This document shows positions 23,118-35,330 of a DNA stretch of 64,000 nucleotides, piece by piece; within the stretch, counting starts at the first letter, position 1, and each line of letters starts with the position of its first letter. Source of the DNA: Chrysopilus asiliformis (Eukaryota > Arthropoda > Insecta > Diptera > Rhagionidae). The translations under genes and the position numbers were made by a program. The notes below the pieces were generated by a model, which saw only the letters and a program-made list of their open reading frames with translations, had not been told where the DNA came from and did not search any database. The stretch lies in the NCBI GenBank assembly GCA_964034945.1, contig OZ035960.1, positions 106,301,933 to 106,365,932 on the forward strand, read 5' to 3'.

Positions 23118-23340
23118 AGCCTAAACCACAATTTCGCGTGCGTGCGTGCGGCATTATTTAGTTCTGGCATCTAGTAGTTGTCACCGCGTCTAAAAGTAGT
23201 GACTGAGCCTACTTTACGCGGCATGGACACGGCAACGCGTCTGAGCAACGCGCAATTATACATTTACTCATATAAATGCGTAGTTTTTACTTTCACCGCC
23301 TGGGTGCCGCACGCACGCACGCGTAATTGTGGTTTAGGCT
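23118..23340. mobile_element. Harbinger-like MITE with 40-bp inverted repeats
   Basis: Left arm AGCCTAAACCACAATTTCGC then GTGCGTGCGTGCGGCA pairs with the right arm TGCCGCACGCACGCACGCGT then AATTGTGGTTTAGGCT. TTA flanks both ends (23115-23117, 23341-23343), which fits a TWA target. No coding content. Confidence 0.8.
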
Positions 23341-23344
23341 TTAG

Positions 23345-23600
23345 AGTCCGACCCATTAATCGGTTTCGGCCACCTTCGGCCAAAAATCACACCTTCGGCT
23401 TCGGCCACCTTCGGCCAAAAATCACACCTTCGGGTTCGGCCAAAAATCACACCTTCGGCTTCGGCCAAAAATCACACCTTCGGCCTAAGTTCGGCTTCGG
23501 CCAAACTTCAGCTTCGGCCAAAAATTAAACCTTCGGCCAAACTTCGGTTTCGACTAAAATTAAGCCGAAGGTTTTGTCGAAGCTGAAGGTGCAAATGAAC
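23345..23600. repeat. TTCGGCC array with inverted end
   Basis: Irregular tandem copies of ttcggccaaaaatcacacc and cttcggcttcggcc, followed after 23560 by the complement (gccgaaggttttgtcgaagc). It shares its opening (gagtccgaccc, attaatcgg) with 32540, so this is a dispersed element with repeat-rich arms and not a simple satellite. Confidence 0.7.
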
Positions 23601-25431
23601 TGTCAAATGTCAAACAAAAAAAAAAACAAAACCAAAACGGATGTCTTGACGTAATTTTATTTTCTTTTGAAACTCAAGTTTTCCCAAATATTTGTGTTTG
23701 GTGAATGGCGGATTATAGGAAATCATTTATTTCCCAGTGAAATTTCCTTGCCAATGTAAAATATTCATATTTTGAGGAAAATTGAAAAATAGAAAATTGT
23801 GACCATAGATTAACTAATTAAAGATAAGAAACCTGGAACAAATTTTATCTTTATTGCTTATCTCTAGTTATCTAATATTTCCTTCAACTCTCAGTGAGAT
23901 TATAAATACAAAATGTGGACAATACTTTATTATCTGAATATCAATTAATAAACGTTTACAAATTTCATAAACATTTAATTGATGACAAATTATTCAATTA
24001 TACTAAAACAATCAGTTTTATCGCGCCAGTTTTGAAATTCCTTTCATAAGATTATAATGAAAGGTAAACAAAAACTTAACATCTTCAAATTCAATTTTAT
24101 GTCCTACATAAGGCCCACATAAATCGATTGAATGCAATTAAAATGCACTTTCAATATTGTGTTTCCTCTTTTTTTTGCAAAAATTATGCATGTCATTTAA
24201 GTTCTAATGATCAATTTAAATTAATGATGATTTAAAATAATTGAATTTCCTTTCTCAATCAATTTCCACATAATCGGCATTAAATGACCTCAAATTTAAG
24301 CAATGATTTGCTGAAAATGTAATCGAAAATTGCAAAAAAAACGGAATGTTTGTATTGGGCATTTTATGGACATTTTGATACCTAATAAAAAATGTTTATT
24401 TTTGTGATGGTAAAACAAGAAATTCTTTTACCAGATTCTCGCTAATTTTAGCGCTTAATTTGAGGTTAATTTAAGAAATTTTGACTTCCATGAAAACGTA
24501 AGAAATTTAAAGAATGAGGTAAAACTTTGTTGGCGCTTTACTCAGATGCACTTTAGTGTGTTTCAAGTTTATGCTGTTTTGGGCCAAACAAATGAATACA
24601 AAAACTACCAACTTCAAACGGATTGTGGGTAAAAGAAGTTGTAAAATTTATTCAAAGAGGCCACAGAGCCGGCATCAATTTTGTACATAATTTTTCAGGT
24701 TTTTTTTCCAGTTATGATTACTTTGACTGACTGAAAATTACAGAAAATGGGCAGAGCATTGATTCGTTCAAGTCAAGCCCACGAAATTTTTTTTGCAATA
24801 CAAATTAAAAGCTGTAATTAGCCATTAGTTATAATGGCAAAGTAAACAAGGTAGCGCGAAATTTCCCAAAGGCATCACAATTTTAAATCAAATTGTGGTA
24901 GTATTTTTGTTGTACAGAATGCAGAATGACTTTTTTTTTTGATTAGCTAACTTAATGCAATGAGCAATAAGAGAGAAATGTGGGCAAAGGCTTCACAAAA
25001 GGTCACCAAAACTAATGAAGAGATTCCCATGTTGAATAATTTCTTCATTTGAAATTATTCACGTTTTGGTTTTTATTTATGAGTTACTCTGTTCGGTACT
25101 TATTAAATAACAAAAGATTTTGTTTAATACAAAAAAAAATAATTTGTAGAAAATGAAGAGGGGAGTGAAAAAAAATACACTACGAAAATATATGTTTAAA
25201 AAAAGTAACACAGGGCAACCACTTTAAACTTTTCAGTCATGGGGAAAACCGTTTTTTTTCTGAAATTACACGACCGGTCGAACAGAAATTTTATCATTAG
25301 CTTTATCATTTAAAAGAAAAAAAAGTCATTATCGTTCAACCTTTAAAATCTACAAAAAATAGATACTAACTTTTAAAACTAGGCAAGTTACGATACTCTT
25401 TGAGCTAAATAAAATAAATTCTTATGAGTAA
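23601..25431. other. Intergenic, nothing recognised
   Basis: AT-rich, low-complexity DNA without coding exons, inverted repeats or RNA genes that I could detect. Confidence 0.4.
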
Positions 25432-26421
25432 CTAGCTTGCATACCCGTCGTTGCCGGGTTAAGTTTTTTCAAATATTTTTTTTATGGTCTATGTTGGAGC
25501 TAAACTTCAGGCCAATCGACTAGGTAGTTTCCCCGCGAAAGGGTAACATAGAGGAAGAGCTAAGTTTCGAGATCACTTTACCCCCTCCCCTTACTCCCCC
25601 CACCTCTTTCAGGCCAATCGGTTCAGTAGTTTCCCCGCGAAAGAGTAACATAGCGCAAAAACTAAGTTTCGAAATTATTTTACCCCCTCCCCTTACTCCC
25701 CCCACCCCTCGCGCTACTTTTCCACATGCCCATGTTGGAACAAGAACTACCACAGACACTCATGCCAAATTTCAAGTCAATCGGTTCAGCAGTTTTTGCG
25801 TGAAAGAAGAACAGACCGACAGACAGACACCAACTCATTTTTATACCCGTATGGTGAAACCAAAGGGTATATTAACTTTGCCTTACCGTTTGTAACGCCA
25901 AGATCCCGTCATCACACACAAAAATGAATTACTCCAGTGTGTTTAGAATGATAAAAAAAATTAATTTTTGCATGTCCGTCCGTCTGTCTGTCTGTCCGTC
26001 TGTGGCGCGGATTGCGGGCGCACAGATTGAGCTCGAGACTTGAAATTTTTCACAGATCCGTTTTTCGTAAAATGCAAGGCTAAGTTCGTTAACGGGCAAA
26101 AATGGATCATTAGGGGGGGGGGGGGGGGGGGGGGGTACCCCCCATACGAATGAAAACGTTTTTTGTGAATATCTCAAAAACGGTGCATCTAATCAAAAAA
26201 GTGTAAGAACAAAAGTTATTTAGGATATGATTCTACATAAAACTCCCATACATCAAAATCCGATTGGAATAAATTTTAAAAAAAATCTTATTGAAAAGTT
26301 TGACTTCAAAGTGGAATTTTGGTACAACTGTTCGAATTTTGATACGAATATCACCATACGGGTCTCCAATGATTGCCAGATTGGCAACTATAGCTTTTGT
26401 TATGTTTATATATTAGTATGA
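25432..26421 (-). mobile_element. Helitron-like element, copy 2, split by a mini-me-like element
   Basis: Starts CTAGCTTGCATACCCGTCGT, with the hairpin CCCGTCGTTGCCGGG, after an A, and ends TATATTAGTATGA before a T, the same as copies 1 and 3. The module of about 120 bp is present in three partial copies. At the tail, the sequence that is tttttatatattag in copy 3 is opened at tttttata by 561 bp of another element. Confidence 0.8.
25846..26406 (+). mobile_element. Mini-me-like element, copy 2, with TATA duplication
   Basis: Same ends as the 6629 copy (CCCGTATGGTGAAACC at the left, GCTTTTGTTATGTT at the right). TATA occurs at 25842-25845 and 26407-26410, and the host element supplies the empty site, so the ends and a 4-bp duplication can be read directly. 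The GTCY array is short (25976-26001). A run of 23 G follows at 26113-26135. Confidence 0.8.
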
Positions 26422-26869
26422 TATGATGGGAACTGATCTTCGCAAACGTCAGAACTACTGACACAATTGCCAGTCTTGCTTCCTATTTCGGTGAAAGTCC
26501 CTAAAAATTAAAACTTTGACCTGAATTTTCGACGGTCGATAATTATAAGGACCTAGTTTTGAGAGATAAAAAATTCCAAAACCCTTTTGTAAATGTTCGA
26601 GACTCAAAAAATCGATGTCTCACCAAAACGCCCTAGTTTTCTTAAAGACTCACTACTACCACCCCTTTTTAGACACTGCTAGTTTGGATTTTTCACGAAA
26701 AATTTACTATTTTTACCGAAAATTTGTTTCCCGATAATTTTAAGAATTTAGGTTGAAGCGTTTATTAGTCTTCAACCCTTTGTCAATTTTCAGAGGTGAT
26801 AACCATTTCAAAATAAATTTTTACAGTTTTGAAATTCTGATGCTGAGTTATTTTTTTTATAAGATTTGT
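26422..26869. other. Spacer, nothing recognised
   Basis: AT-rich sequence between the nested Helitron-like element and the LINE, without clear features. Confidence 0.35.
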
Positions 26870-28470
26870 ATTACTACTAAAAAACAAATTACCAAGACTG
26901 ACCACACCAAGGATTGGCTCCATCAGTTTAGAACTGAAAGATAAGGTCAAATACTTGGGGGTCATACTGGACAGACGGCTCACCTGGACACCTCATTTAG
27001 AAGACAGGGCGAGCAGAGCATATAGAGCCTTTGGAATGTGCAGGAGGGCTATAGGAGGGAATTGGGGCCTGCAACCAAAAATGGTCAAATGGCTATATCG
27101 GTAGTAATCCGCCCGATTTTAACTTATGGCTCTCTTGTATGGTGGAAGGCACTGGAAACGGCATCAAAGCGGAAAATACTGGAAAGAGTGCAGCGACAGT
27201 GCTGTTTGAGCACATTGGGCGCTTTAAGATCCACCTCTACAAGGTCAATGGAGGTTATCTTGAATCTACCCCCTATCGAGCTGCACGTTAAACATATGGC
27301 GGCGGGGGCGGCCATAAGGCTACACCTCGCCGGAACTTGGACTCATGCGGGACAGGGAGTTCCACATGAGTCCATTATCGATTTCGTAAAGTCTAAAGTA
27401 CCCGCTCTATCTTTAGAAAGCGACTTGCAGCCGGAGTCCTACCTGGAGGCCAATGTTTGTAAGAGCATTGATCTCCGGGACAAGTGGGAGACAGGAGTTG
27501 TCACACCACCTGAAGCGGACATAACGGTATATACAGACGGCTCCAAGATGGATAACCTGACTGGCGCTGGACTGTTCTGCGAGGAGCTCGGAGTGGAGCG
27601 ATCGTTCAAATTAGACAACCATGCTACGGTCTTTCAAGCCGAAGTAATGGCAATCAAAAAAGCGAGTCTGCTTCTGTTGGACCTTGCAGTGACTGAAAAG
27701 GATATCTGCATCTGCTCAGACAGTCAAGCAGCCATCAAAGCGATTTCTTCACACACTGCCAAATCTAAGCTTGTGCAGTCATGTAAGGAAGACCTAAAGA
27801 GACTCTCCGAAACCAACCACCTTAAAATGGTTTGGGTTCCTGGGCATAGTAATATTCCTGGAAATGAGAAGGCAGATGAACTTGCTCGTAAGGGTACATG
27901 TATGGACAGTCAACCCATTTCTGTTGGGTTTCCGATTCAAACCCTTAAACTGCAACTTAAGCAGTGGGCGGATCAGGAGAACCAACAACTTTGGTCCATG
28001 TGTCAGATCGGCACTACAACAAAGGAATTATGGGGTGGCTTAAATGCAAACCTTACTAAGAGCCTCTTAAATCTGGAACGGAATCCCCTTCGTCTAACGA
28101 CTTGGATTCTAACTGGGCACTCCCTCCTGAAGGATCACGCTTTCAAGATGAGGCTGGTGGATAATCCACAATGCAGGGGCTGCGGAGAAGAGCGGGAAAC
28201 GGTGGAGCACTTTTTGTGTCACTGCCCAGCCTTAACCCGTACTCGCGTCAAATGCTTCGGCTATCCCTTTCTAGAGGAACTCCATGAGGCAGGAACTCAG
28301 GGCTGGGAGCCGATTCGAAAATATATAGCACTGGCGGGATGGCTAAACAACCGTACTTGAGCTCAATCTGCTCCAGCGAGGGACATCGGAGGTGTACAAT
28401 GGGCCCAACTTGAGGCCTGCGTGCGTGGGGTTCCCTGGTGAACCCCCCTCCTATCAAACCAACCATTACT
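26870..28470 (+). pseudogene. 5'-truncated LINE: RT tail, RNase H, C-terminal Cys/His motif
   Basis: The reading frame can be followed from about 26877 (KYLGVILDRRLTWTPHLED is the end of a non-LTR reverse transcriptase domain). It stops at TAG near 27100, where one base is missing between LYR and VIRPILTYG, and continues in the frame of 27038-28360. That part holds the RT thumb, an RNase H domain with its acidic residues (ITVYTDGSKMDNLTGAG, then AEVMAIKKA, then ICSDSQAAIKAI, then VPGHSNIPGNEKADELA) and the terminal CRGCGEERETVEHFLCHCP motif. RNase H downstream of RT places it in the I/LOA/R1-type LINEs. Truncation and frameshift make it dead. The 3' UTR ends near 28470 without a clear poly(A) tail. 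Confidence 0.88.
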
Positions 28471-29274
28471 ACTTTTTCTTGCCTGGAAATATCGCAAATG
28501 AATATTTTTTTGAAACACTCATAAAGCTTCCTAAATTAATCTCAATTTTCGTTACAATTTCCTGAGACATTAATGATGCATCATAATCCAATTTGTCAAG
28601 GTCTGAAAGGTATTAATTTATTTTTGTGATTTCCGGATCTGATCAAAATTTGCTTTTCATCAAAGAATCTTTATATCGTGGGAATATTTAGAAATCATGG
28701 GAATTTGCAGTGGTCACAATAATCATCGTTACAATTGCACAAAGTAGTTTGATTTAACTTAAAAAAAATGAATAATGGTTTATTTGAAACCAACTTTCAA
28801 ATTTTATTTTGATTAATTACCAACAAAGCGGATTTTTCGGTTTTGTTACTAAAAAATGCGACACTAGAATGAAATAAAAAAAACTAAAATTATTCTTAGA
28901 TCTTATAAATATTATTTCATTTACTGTCTTCATTTTTGAATTTTTTGCCATTCGAGCTTTTCATTAGTAGACATTTTTTTGGTTTTTTCTTCAATATAAT
29001 AAAGGAAGTAAAGCGAAGTTGAGGGTCATGTGCTTGCCGAAGGTTTATTAAAGCCGAAAGTTTTAACTGCATCAAAATCTGTTCGGTAGATTAGGAACTA
29101 TCCGGCGAAGGGGTGAAGAGAAGGAGAACAAAATTTGTAGGGAAATCCATTTGGTGCTGGGAAAATACCTCAAAAGAGAGGAAGTTAAAGGGGTGTAAAA
29201 CAAAGTTAATTGTTGTGCGTGGCAATTTCCAATTTACATTTTTGTGAAAAAAAAAAAAAAAATACGGTTTAGAG
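28471..29274. other. Intergenic, nothing recognised
   Basis: AT-rich to 28980, then about 250 bp of more even composition (ggaagtaaagcgaagttgag...) with no identifiable coding frame or repeat partner. Confidence 0.35.
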
Positions 29275-29980
29275 CAGGCCTGGGCACCATGTATGTAGTG
29301 ATTTACTATTACTCGAAGAAATTTTATATTTCTTCATATACTATAACACGAAATGAGAAAACGCATCTTTTTCATTTTTTACGCTCTTTCGCTTTTGATG
29401 GAGACTTTTAGGAACAGTGGACTACACAATTTATCATGATGCGATTACAAAAAAATAATAAGTTCCGCTGTGCGGAATTGCATTAAGTTACCTGATAGGA
29501 CAGCTGTTGTAATGGCGTTCTAGATTGAATTTTTTATTCGACATGTAACTGCAAACTAGACATTGACGGTTATCATTATTTGTGGTTATTAAATATTTGT
29601 TTTCCCAATCACACGACATAGTATTTGAATTTGAATATGAGCGCTTCATAATGGAAAATGAAAACTATAAAAATCGAATTTCTGAAAAAATTTCGTACGT
29701 CAGTGTACTTTGGGAAGCAATTAAGGTTTTGGGGAGCAAATGTATACATCCGCACGCATCAACAACAGAAATTATACTGAATGGCTGTCGTAGGCTCGCT
29801 CCATCGATTGTTAGTGAATCGTTTGATTTCGGCTGCCGAAGTGGCCGTCGTCTACCAACACGTATCATTGCATTGGAGAGTCGAGTAAAAATGTTCATAC
29901 ATTGATTGTATTCTCGTAAAATTTGAATAAAAATGTTATCGTTGTGAGGAGCCAGACGAGCCAAGGAGTGCCCAGGCTTG
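29275..29980. mobile_element. hAT-like element with perfect 8-bp duplication
   Basis: Ends CAGGCCTGGGCACCATG and GAGTGCCCAGGCTTG are inverted repeats. GTTTAGAG flanks on both sides (29267-29274, 29981-29988). It contains a 107-codon frame (29582-29905) without a recognisable domain, perhaps a transposase remnant. Confidence 0.88.
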
Positions 29981-30767
29981 GTTTAGAGAATTTTCGAGCT
30001 TTCCAGTAGCATAGACGTATTTTTCATCCAAGGCGGGCAACTAAGCCCGAGGACGGAACATATTCTCCAGACGCATCTTTTCGCGTTTACGGTTTTAAAA
30101 CTGGTTGAAAGAAAGCGGTTTGGATTTTTTTAGAAAATTCTTTGGGACGCCCTTGTGTAGCCCCTAGGGCCAAGCGACTAAATTTGAAATATGTTTTGTA
30201 AAACACTATATTCCCGCAATCTACCAGCAAAATATAAAGGCCCTAGCAATGCGCGTCCGTATAGTATATCTTTCTCAAGAAATTGAAAACTCGAGAGCTA
30301 ATTGAGGTAGAAAGTTGAAATTTGACTCAGAACAGGCTTTTATCAAAATTTAAACTTCTTCCAAAAATTGGAAAAATTGAACCACTCCCTCCCTCCTATT
30401 CCATATAAACTGAAAAGATTTTTGTAATTTTCTCAAAAAACAGAATGAGCTGCCGAAAAATTTGTTTAGACAAAAAGTGTTTAGAATATGATTCTACATA
30501 ACTCTGCCATACATCAAAGTTGAATCTAACAAACAGGCAGAACTGCGTTGCTTTTTATATAGGGTATTACATAAAGTTTCCCTACATTGAATTCCAATTG
30601 AAAAAATAAATAAATAAATTGAATAGCATCACAAATTTCTAATTTGTTTTTCAATTTTTCTTTACAACTAAATTTTAAGAAAGGTTTTTTTCTATAATTA
30701 AAATTTTCCACCGCGAACCGGCCAGCGCCAAAGAAATTTAAATTTTAACTGATTCGTGGTTTATTTG
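29981..30767. repeat. Spacer with degenerate mini-me-related repeat
   Basis: From 30280 to 30540 the phrases ctccatataaac, tttctcaaaaaacagaatga, gtttagaatatgattctaca and ctctgccatacatcaaa match interiors of the dispersed repeat. The first 300 bp are unassigned. Confidence 0.4.
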
Positions 30768-30837
30768 ATGCTGGTTTTATTTATTGTTTGGGCAATTCTT
30801 TATGCTTCCAACGATGCCGGCCAGAATTTAGTGCAAA
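30768..30837 (+). CDS. Candidate signal-peptide exon 1
   Basis: ATG opens 23 codons with a strong hydrophobic core (LVLFIVWAILYAS) and a plausible cleavage region, followed by a GTGAGG donor after phase 1. A TTATTTTAG acceptor lies about 40 bp on, but splicing there closes the frame after 12 further codons, giving a 35-residue peptide at most. It may be a first exon of a secreted protein or chance. Confidence 0.25.
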
Positions 30838-31217
30838 GTGAGGTTAGAGTTTATTTTTTTTTGTTATTTTAGAAAATTTCTTGTCGATGAGAAACGATAT
30901 GGATGATTGACCATCAAATGAAGAGAAATTGTACGATATTGTTGAAATAGGCAGATCATCTATAAACAGAGATAGATACTTGACACGATAGTATCTAATT
31001 TAATTTGATTTTAATTCTCTTGCGGATTTCATTGATTTTCCCGCTGTTCAACCGTCGTCTTGTGAATTTTTTTGATTTAGTTTTCCTTAAAATGAAATTT
31101 AAATATTTCTGTTAAAAATATGGAACATATTATAGAAATAAAGTGACGTCAAGAATTTAATTTTGCAATACTTCGGAAAAGTTGTCTCTGAAAAAATTGT
31201 GCGGTTAAATTGTGAAA

Positions 31218-31301
31218 ATGTTACTCAGATTTCTCGGGCCCAAATTATTGGTGGCTTTTAGTCTGTATATTCATTTTTTAATAAAAGCACAACGCAGACA
31301 G
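31218..31301 (+). CDS. Candidate signal-peptide exon 2
   Basis: ATG (context aaaATG) opens 28 codons with basic residue then hydrophobic core (LLVAFSLYIHFLIKAQ) and ends at a GTGAGA donor in phase 0. This is what a first coding exon of a secreted protein looks like. No following exon was found in the next several kilobases, so the gene, if real, has a long intron. Confidence 0.3.
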
Positions 31302-32539
31302 GTGAGAAAGTCTAAGAAAAACTACAAAAAATATAAGTATGAAAGTTAAAATATTGTACACAACACCAAAAAAACTAAAAAAAGAATGATTAAAATACAT
31401 TGTATTGCCATAAAAATTACATTACATACTCGTTAGTATTCCATCGAAAAGGTGACTCAGTAAAAACGTATTGAAAATTTTAATTTAATAATCACCCGCC
31501 GCAATGTCTGAAATGTTTTTTTTATAAATATTTCAAATTTTAACAATCATCTGCATGTTAATATCATAGTTCAATCTTCTTCAAATTTTTAATGATTTTG
31601 CCATGAGTGGAGATAAGTTTTTATAAAAGGAGTCTTAAAGATGGACGTGAGCAAGAAGTTTAATAAATTTGGTAATCAATAATTTGCTTGAGGCCCTATT
31701 TAGAAAGTGAAAATCAAGACATTTTAATCCAATGACTGACAGAGAATAGCACTGCGAATCTACAGGTCGACAGATTTTAATATGTCTAAATGGATTTCAA
31801 CTGATGAATAAAAAAAACATCTAAAGAATCAAAAAAGTGTTTGTTTATCCATATTATATCATTGCTATACAGCAAACGAAAGAGCAAACAGCAGCAAGTT
31901 TTAAAAAAAATATATGCAAACTTATGAAGTTTTATTGAGCAAGAAAATTGGGTTAACTTGGATGAATATTCGCAAATGATAGATGCTGGATGGATGAAAA
32001 ATCAAGCAAAGCACGTAGAGATCGCACGCACGCATAACGAAGAAAATAAAAATTAATAATGAATTTCATAAGCGCCATATGGTGTCGTATTGCATGGGAA
32101 ATTTTACCTTTTATCGTCTAGAAGATCTGAAATATATCTTAATTCGTTCACTAAGTGTTGCACTGTGTTTTAAGCAGATTCTGGAAATTATAGTGATATC
32201 TGAAAAAATGCCAGTACAAACTGCATATTATACTAAGTTGATTTAACACATTTTGTGATGAAAAAACAGTCTCTGAAATTTGAATTTTTCACACCATCAA
32301 ATGTTCCACAATAAAAAAAAGGATAATACCAAAAAAGTACAGGTAACCTTCGATTTACAGCGGTTTTAAGTTGGTAAAATTTCGTGATTTTGCCTTTATA
32401 TCGAAACGTTGTATGTTGAAGTCTTATATTTTTTTGATAATTTTTTATGTATGTTCATTGTGGAAGTGAGAGGCCTGGAAATTCTGAATAATGGTCCTAT
32501 TCTCAACCAACAATTTCTCATCGATCGGGTGTAAATCAC
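31302..32539. other. Unassigned AT-rich region
   Basis: No coding exon, repeat arm or RNA gene could be supported here. Confidence 0.35.
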
Positions 32540-32890
32540 TAGAGTACGACCGATTAATTGGCTTCGGCCACCTTAGGCCAAAAATCACGTCTTCGGCCAA
32601 AAATCACGTCTTCGGCCAAATTTTCAAATTGAAAGTTGTATTGCAATTGGATTTCTTTATTTTCCAAAACAACTGTTTTCAAAAATTTCTAAAATCGCTT
32701 TGTAGACAAACCATTAGAGTACAAGTTTTCCGCCTCCAATTTACTGATTATGACAATTTTTATGATATCAAAATGTCAATAAAATTTTGCTTGATTATGT
32801 CAGCTTTTATGCAAACCTTTGGCTTCGGCTTCAGCCGAAGGTTAAGAAATAGGCCGATATTTTCTTCGGCTTCGGCCAAAACCTTTGTAA
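32540..32890. repeat. TTCGGCC-armed repeat element
   Basis: Opens agagtacgaccgattaattgg then cttcggcca, with three copies of ggccaaaaatcacgtcttc. About 200 bp of other sequence follows, then a right arm of both orientations (ggcttcggcttcagccgaag, then tcggcttcggccaaaacctt). It is a relative of 23345-23600, arranged like a foldback element. Confidence 0.6.
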
Positions 32891-33180
32891 GATTGACTTC
32901 CACCAATAAACCTTAACCGATTTTGACGCGGTTTTTTGAATTAGAAAGCTGTTAGCATCGCGATTTTAGAAAGAACGAACCATTTTTGAGAAACTTGCAA
33001 AAATCTTTTCCATTTGTATGGGAGAGGGGCGAAGGGGGGGGGGGGATTTTTCCCATTTTCGGATCTTTTGATAAAAGCCTGTTTCACAACAAATTTCAAT
33101 TTTGTACGTCAATTAATTCTCGAGTTTTCCAATGTTTTTTTAAAAAAAGAATTTAACGTTATAGCCAATTTTATTTATCA
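32891..33180. repeat. Degenerate mini-me-related repeat
   Basis: aaaccttaaccgattttgac, gaaagaacgaaccatttttgag and catttgtatgggagaggggc resemble interiors of the dispersed repeats. A G run lies at 33036-33046. Confidence 0.4.
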
Positions 33181-33493
33181 CTAGCTTGCATACCCGTCGT
33201 TGCCGGGTTAAGTTTTTTCAATTTTTTTTTGATGGTCTGTGTTGGAGCTAATTTTTAAGCCAATCGGCTCGGTAGTTTCCCCGCGAAAGGGTAACATAGA
33301 GGAAGAGCTAAGTTTCGAGATGACTTTACCCCCTCCCCTTACTCCCCCAACTCTCGGGCTACTTTTTAATGGGTCTATGTTGGGGCTGAACCCCCGACGA
33401 ACATGTATGCCAAATTTCAGGCCAATCGGTTCAGCCGTTTTTACGTGAAACAGGAACAGACAGACACCAACTCATTTTTATATATTAGTATGA
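33181..33493 (-). mobile_element. Helitron-like element, copy 3 (shortest complete copy)
   Basis: Starts CTAGCTTGCATACCCGTCGT after A and ends TATATTAGTATGA before T, as in copies 1 and 2. Only two modules are present, and the GACA tract near the tail is short. It supplies the uninterrupted tail that dates the nested insertion of copy 2. Confidence 0.8.
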
Positions 33494-35330
33494 TATGAGG
33501 TTTGATTATGTAAGAGAGGTATAATCTCACCATTATGTGGATTAAGCTTTAAACAATTTTTTCGCTTCCGCAGTGACATTTTAGATTGACCAAGCGTCAG
33601 GGTAAACTCCATACGCTGTCTCGACAAAAAAGGAAAAAAATAAAAGAAAGGAAGAAAAAGTCAAAAAAAAGGTAGAAAAAGGGAAATAAAGTTTATCCAT
33701 TAGAATTCAGGAATTTTTTACTTCTTGTCATTGAAATTTTATAGCCCTATTGTTCTTGAAAGTTCAACAAAAATAAAAATTTCCCTTTAAAAAATTGATT
33801 CACCATATTTGAGTTTTGTCTCTTGTGAGTTAATATCGTGTATGTTTTTCACAGATCAATAAATATCACATTAAAATATTCGTGATATAGGATGATATTA
33901 AGTACAGATATAAAATAAGCCAACACATTTAAAGTTAATCTGTAACAAACAAACAAATAATAAAAGCAATGAACAAGAAATCAAATTTTTTTTTTTTGCA
34001 TTTCAATTTTCATTTTGCAAAATTATTTTGATCCGCTGCTCATGTCATCACGACTAATCGTGATCTGTCTGAATTTCATTTTCATTTCTACTGAAAAACC
34101 AGGATAAAAATTTAATACCTAGAAAAAGGTTATTATCTGACATGCCAACGTTCAAAGAAACAAAAAAAGCAAACTCAAATGCAGTCAGTGTTACCATTTT
34201 TTGTGGTTTCATGCACTATAATTTAGTGTAGAAGTTTTAAATGATAGGCTTTGTAAGATTTTATGTAGTACACATTTTCATTAATTGCTGGTTCAATGGA
34301 TTTAGGTACAGAAGATCTGTCGAAATTAATAAATTGAACAACTTACGAAATATAGACCGGCCCTAGGTTTTCGTAGGTAAGCAATAGGTTGGCTTAGATA
34401 TTAGAAGCCTTAATTTCTAGTAGATAATTGTGTGTGGAAAGGTGCAGCAGGCAGTTTTTCTTTTTCTTTGGTACAAATCGAGATTACTTTTTGCAAAGTT
34501 TTTTTTTGTATTTTGACAGTTGAGTTCAGTTTGTTGTGGGTCAAGTTCAATAATGTTATTATAACAGAAGTATTTCATTGAAATTGAGTAAGCGAATCTG
34601 TAATGATAAAGGAATGACTGGCATAAAATATTCACTTCGAACTTTAAGGAATGCTGTATATATTTAAGAAATGCGATGAAAGGGTGCGTTGGGTGTTGGA
34701 TGGATATTTTCATAAATCATTTGCTAATCGAAATGCTTTACGTGTAGGTTAAAAGATCAGTTTTTTGCAACATTGTAAATTACAAATCAATTAAATTTAA
34801 TGCACGTTTTATTAAATATAGATACCTTCGTGATTATACAGCATCAATTGTCGCATTTTTTTCTTCGGGAAACTATTAAAAAACGTTACCTATAATTATT
34901 GGTGTGGAGATTGTTTTTGCATCAAAAATTGATTGCAAAATGCATAATGTAGTGTAATGAACCGAAATTTAATATTTAGGAGTTGTTACAAGATTTTTTA
35001 AGTATTTTTTTTAATTATAGGAAACTTAAGTGAAAATTTTCAATTTACAAAAGAAGACTGAAATATCTCAATTCATTTAAAACAATAATATATGGACACA
35101 CATTTATATAACTAAATTGCGCCATCTGATATTTCAAATGGGACACTCAAATATCACCAATTCCGAAGAAAGAAAGTACAAATCTATCCAGAAAAATTGA
35201 ACATTAATTTTGGAATTGAAATGTTTATGCAGCTCTCCGACGGAATATTATTCCTATGCATATGAATCTTATTCATATTCAGAGTGCCATATACAATTAT
35301 ATGCCATGATTAAATTCATAATTGATTCGA
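33494..35330. other. Unassigned AT-rich region
   Basis: Contains poly-purine stretches near 33625-33680 and long A/T tracts. No gene or bounded repeat was seen. Confidence 0.35.

Noticed and set aside
29582..29905. 107-codon frame as a host gene
   Set aside because: It is inside a hAT-like element with a perfect 8-bp duplication, so at most a transposon remnant.
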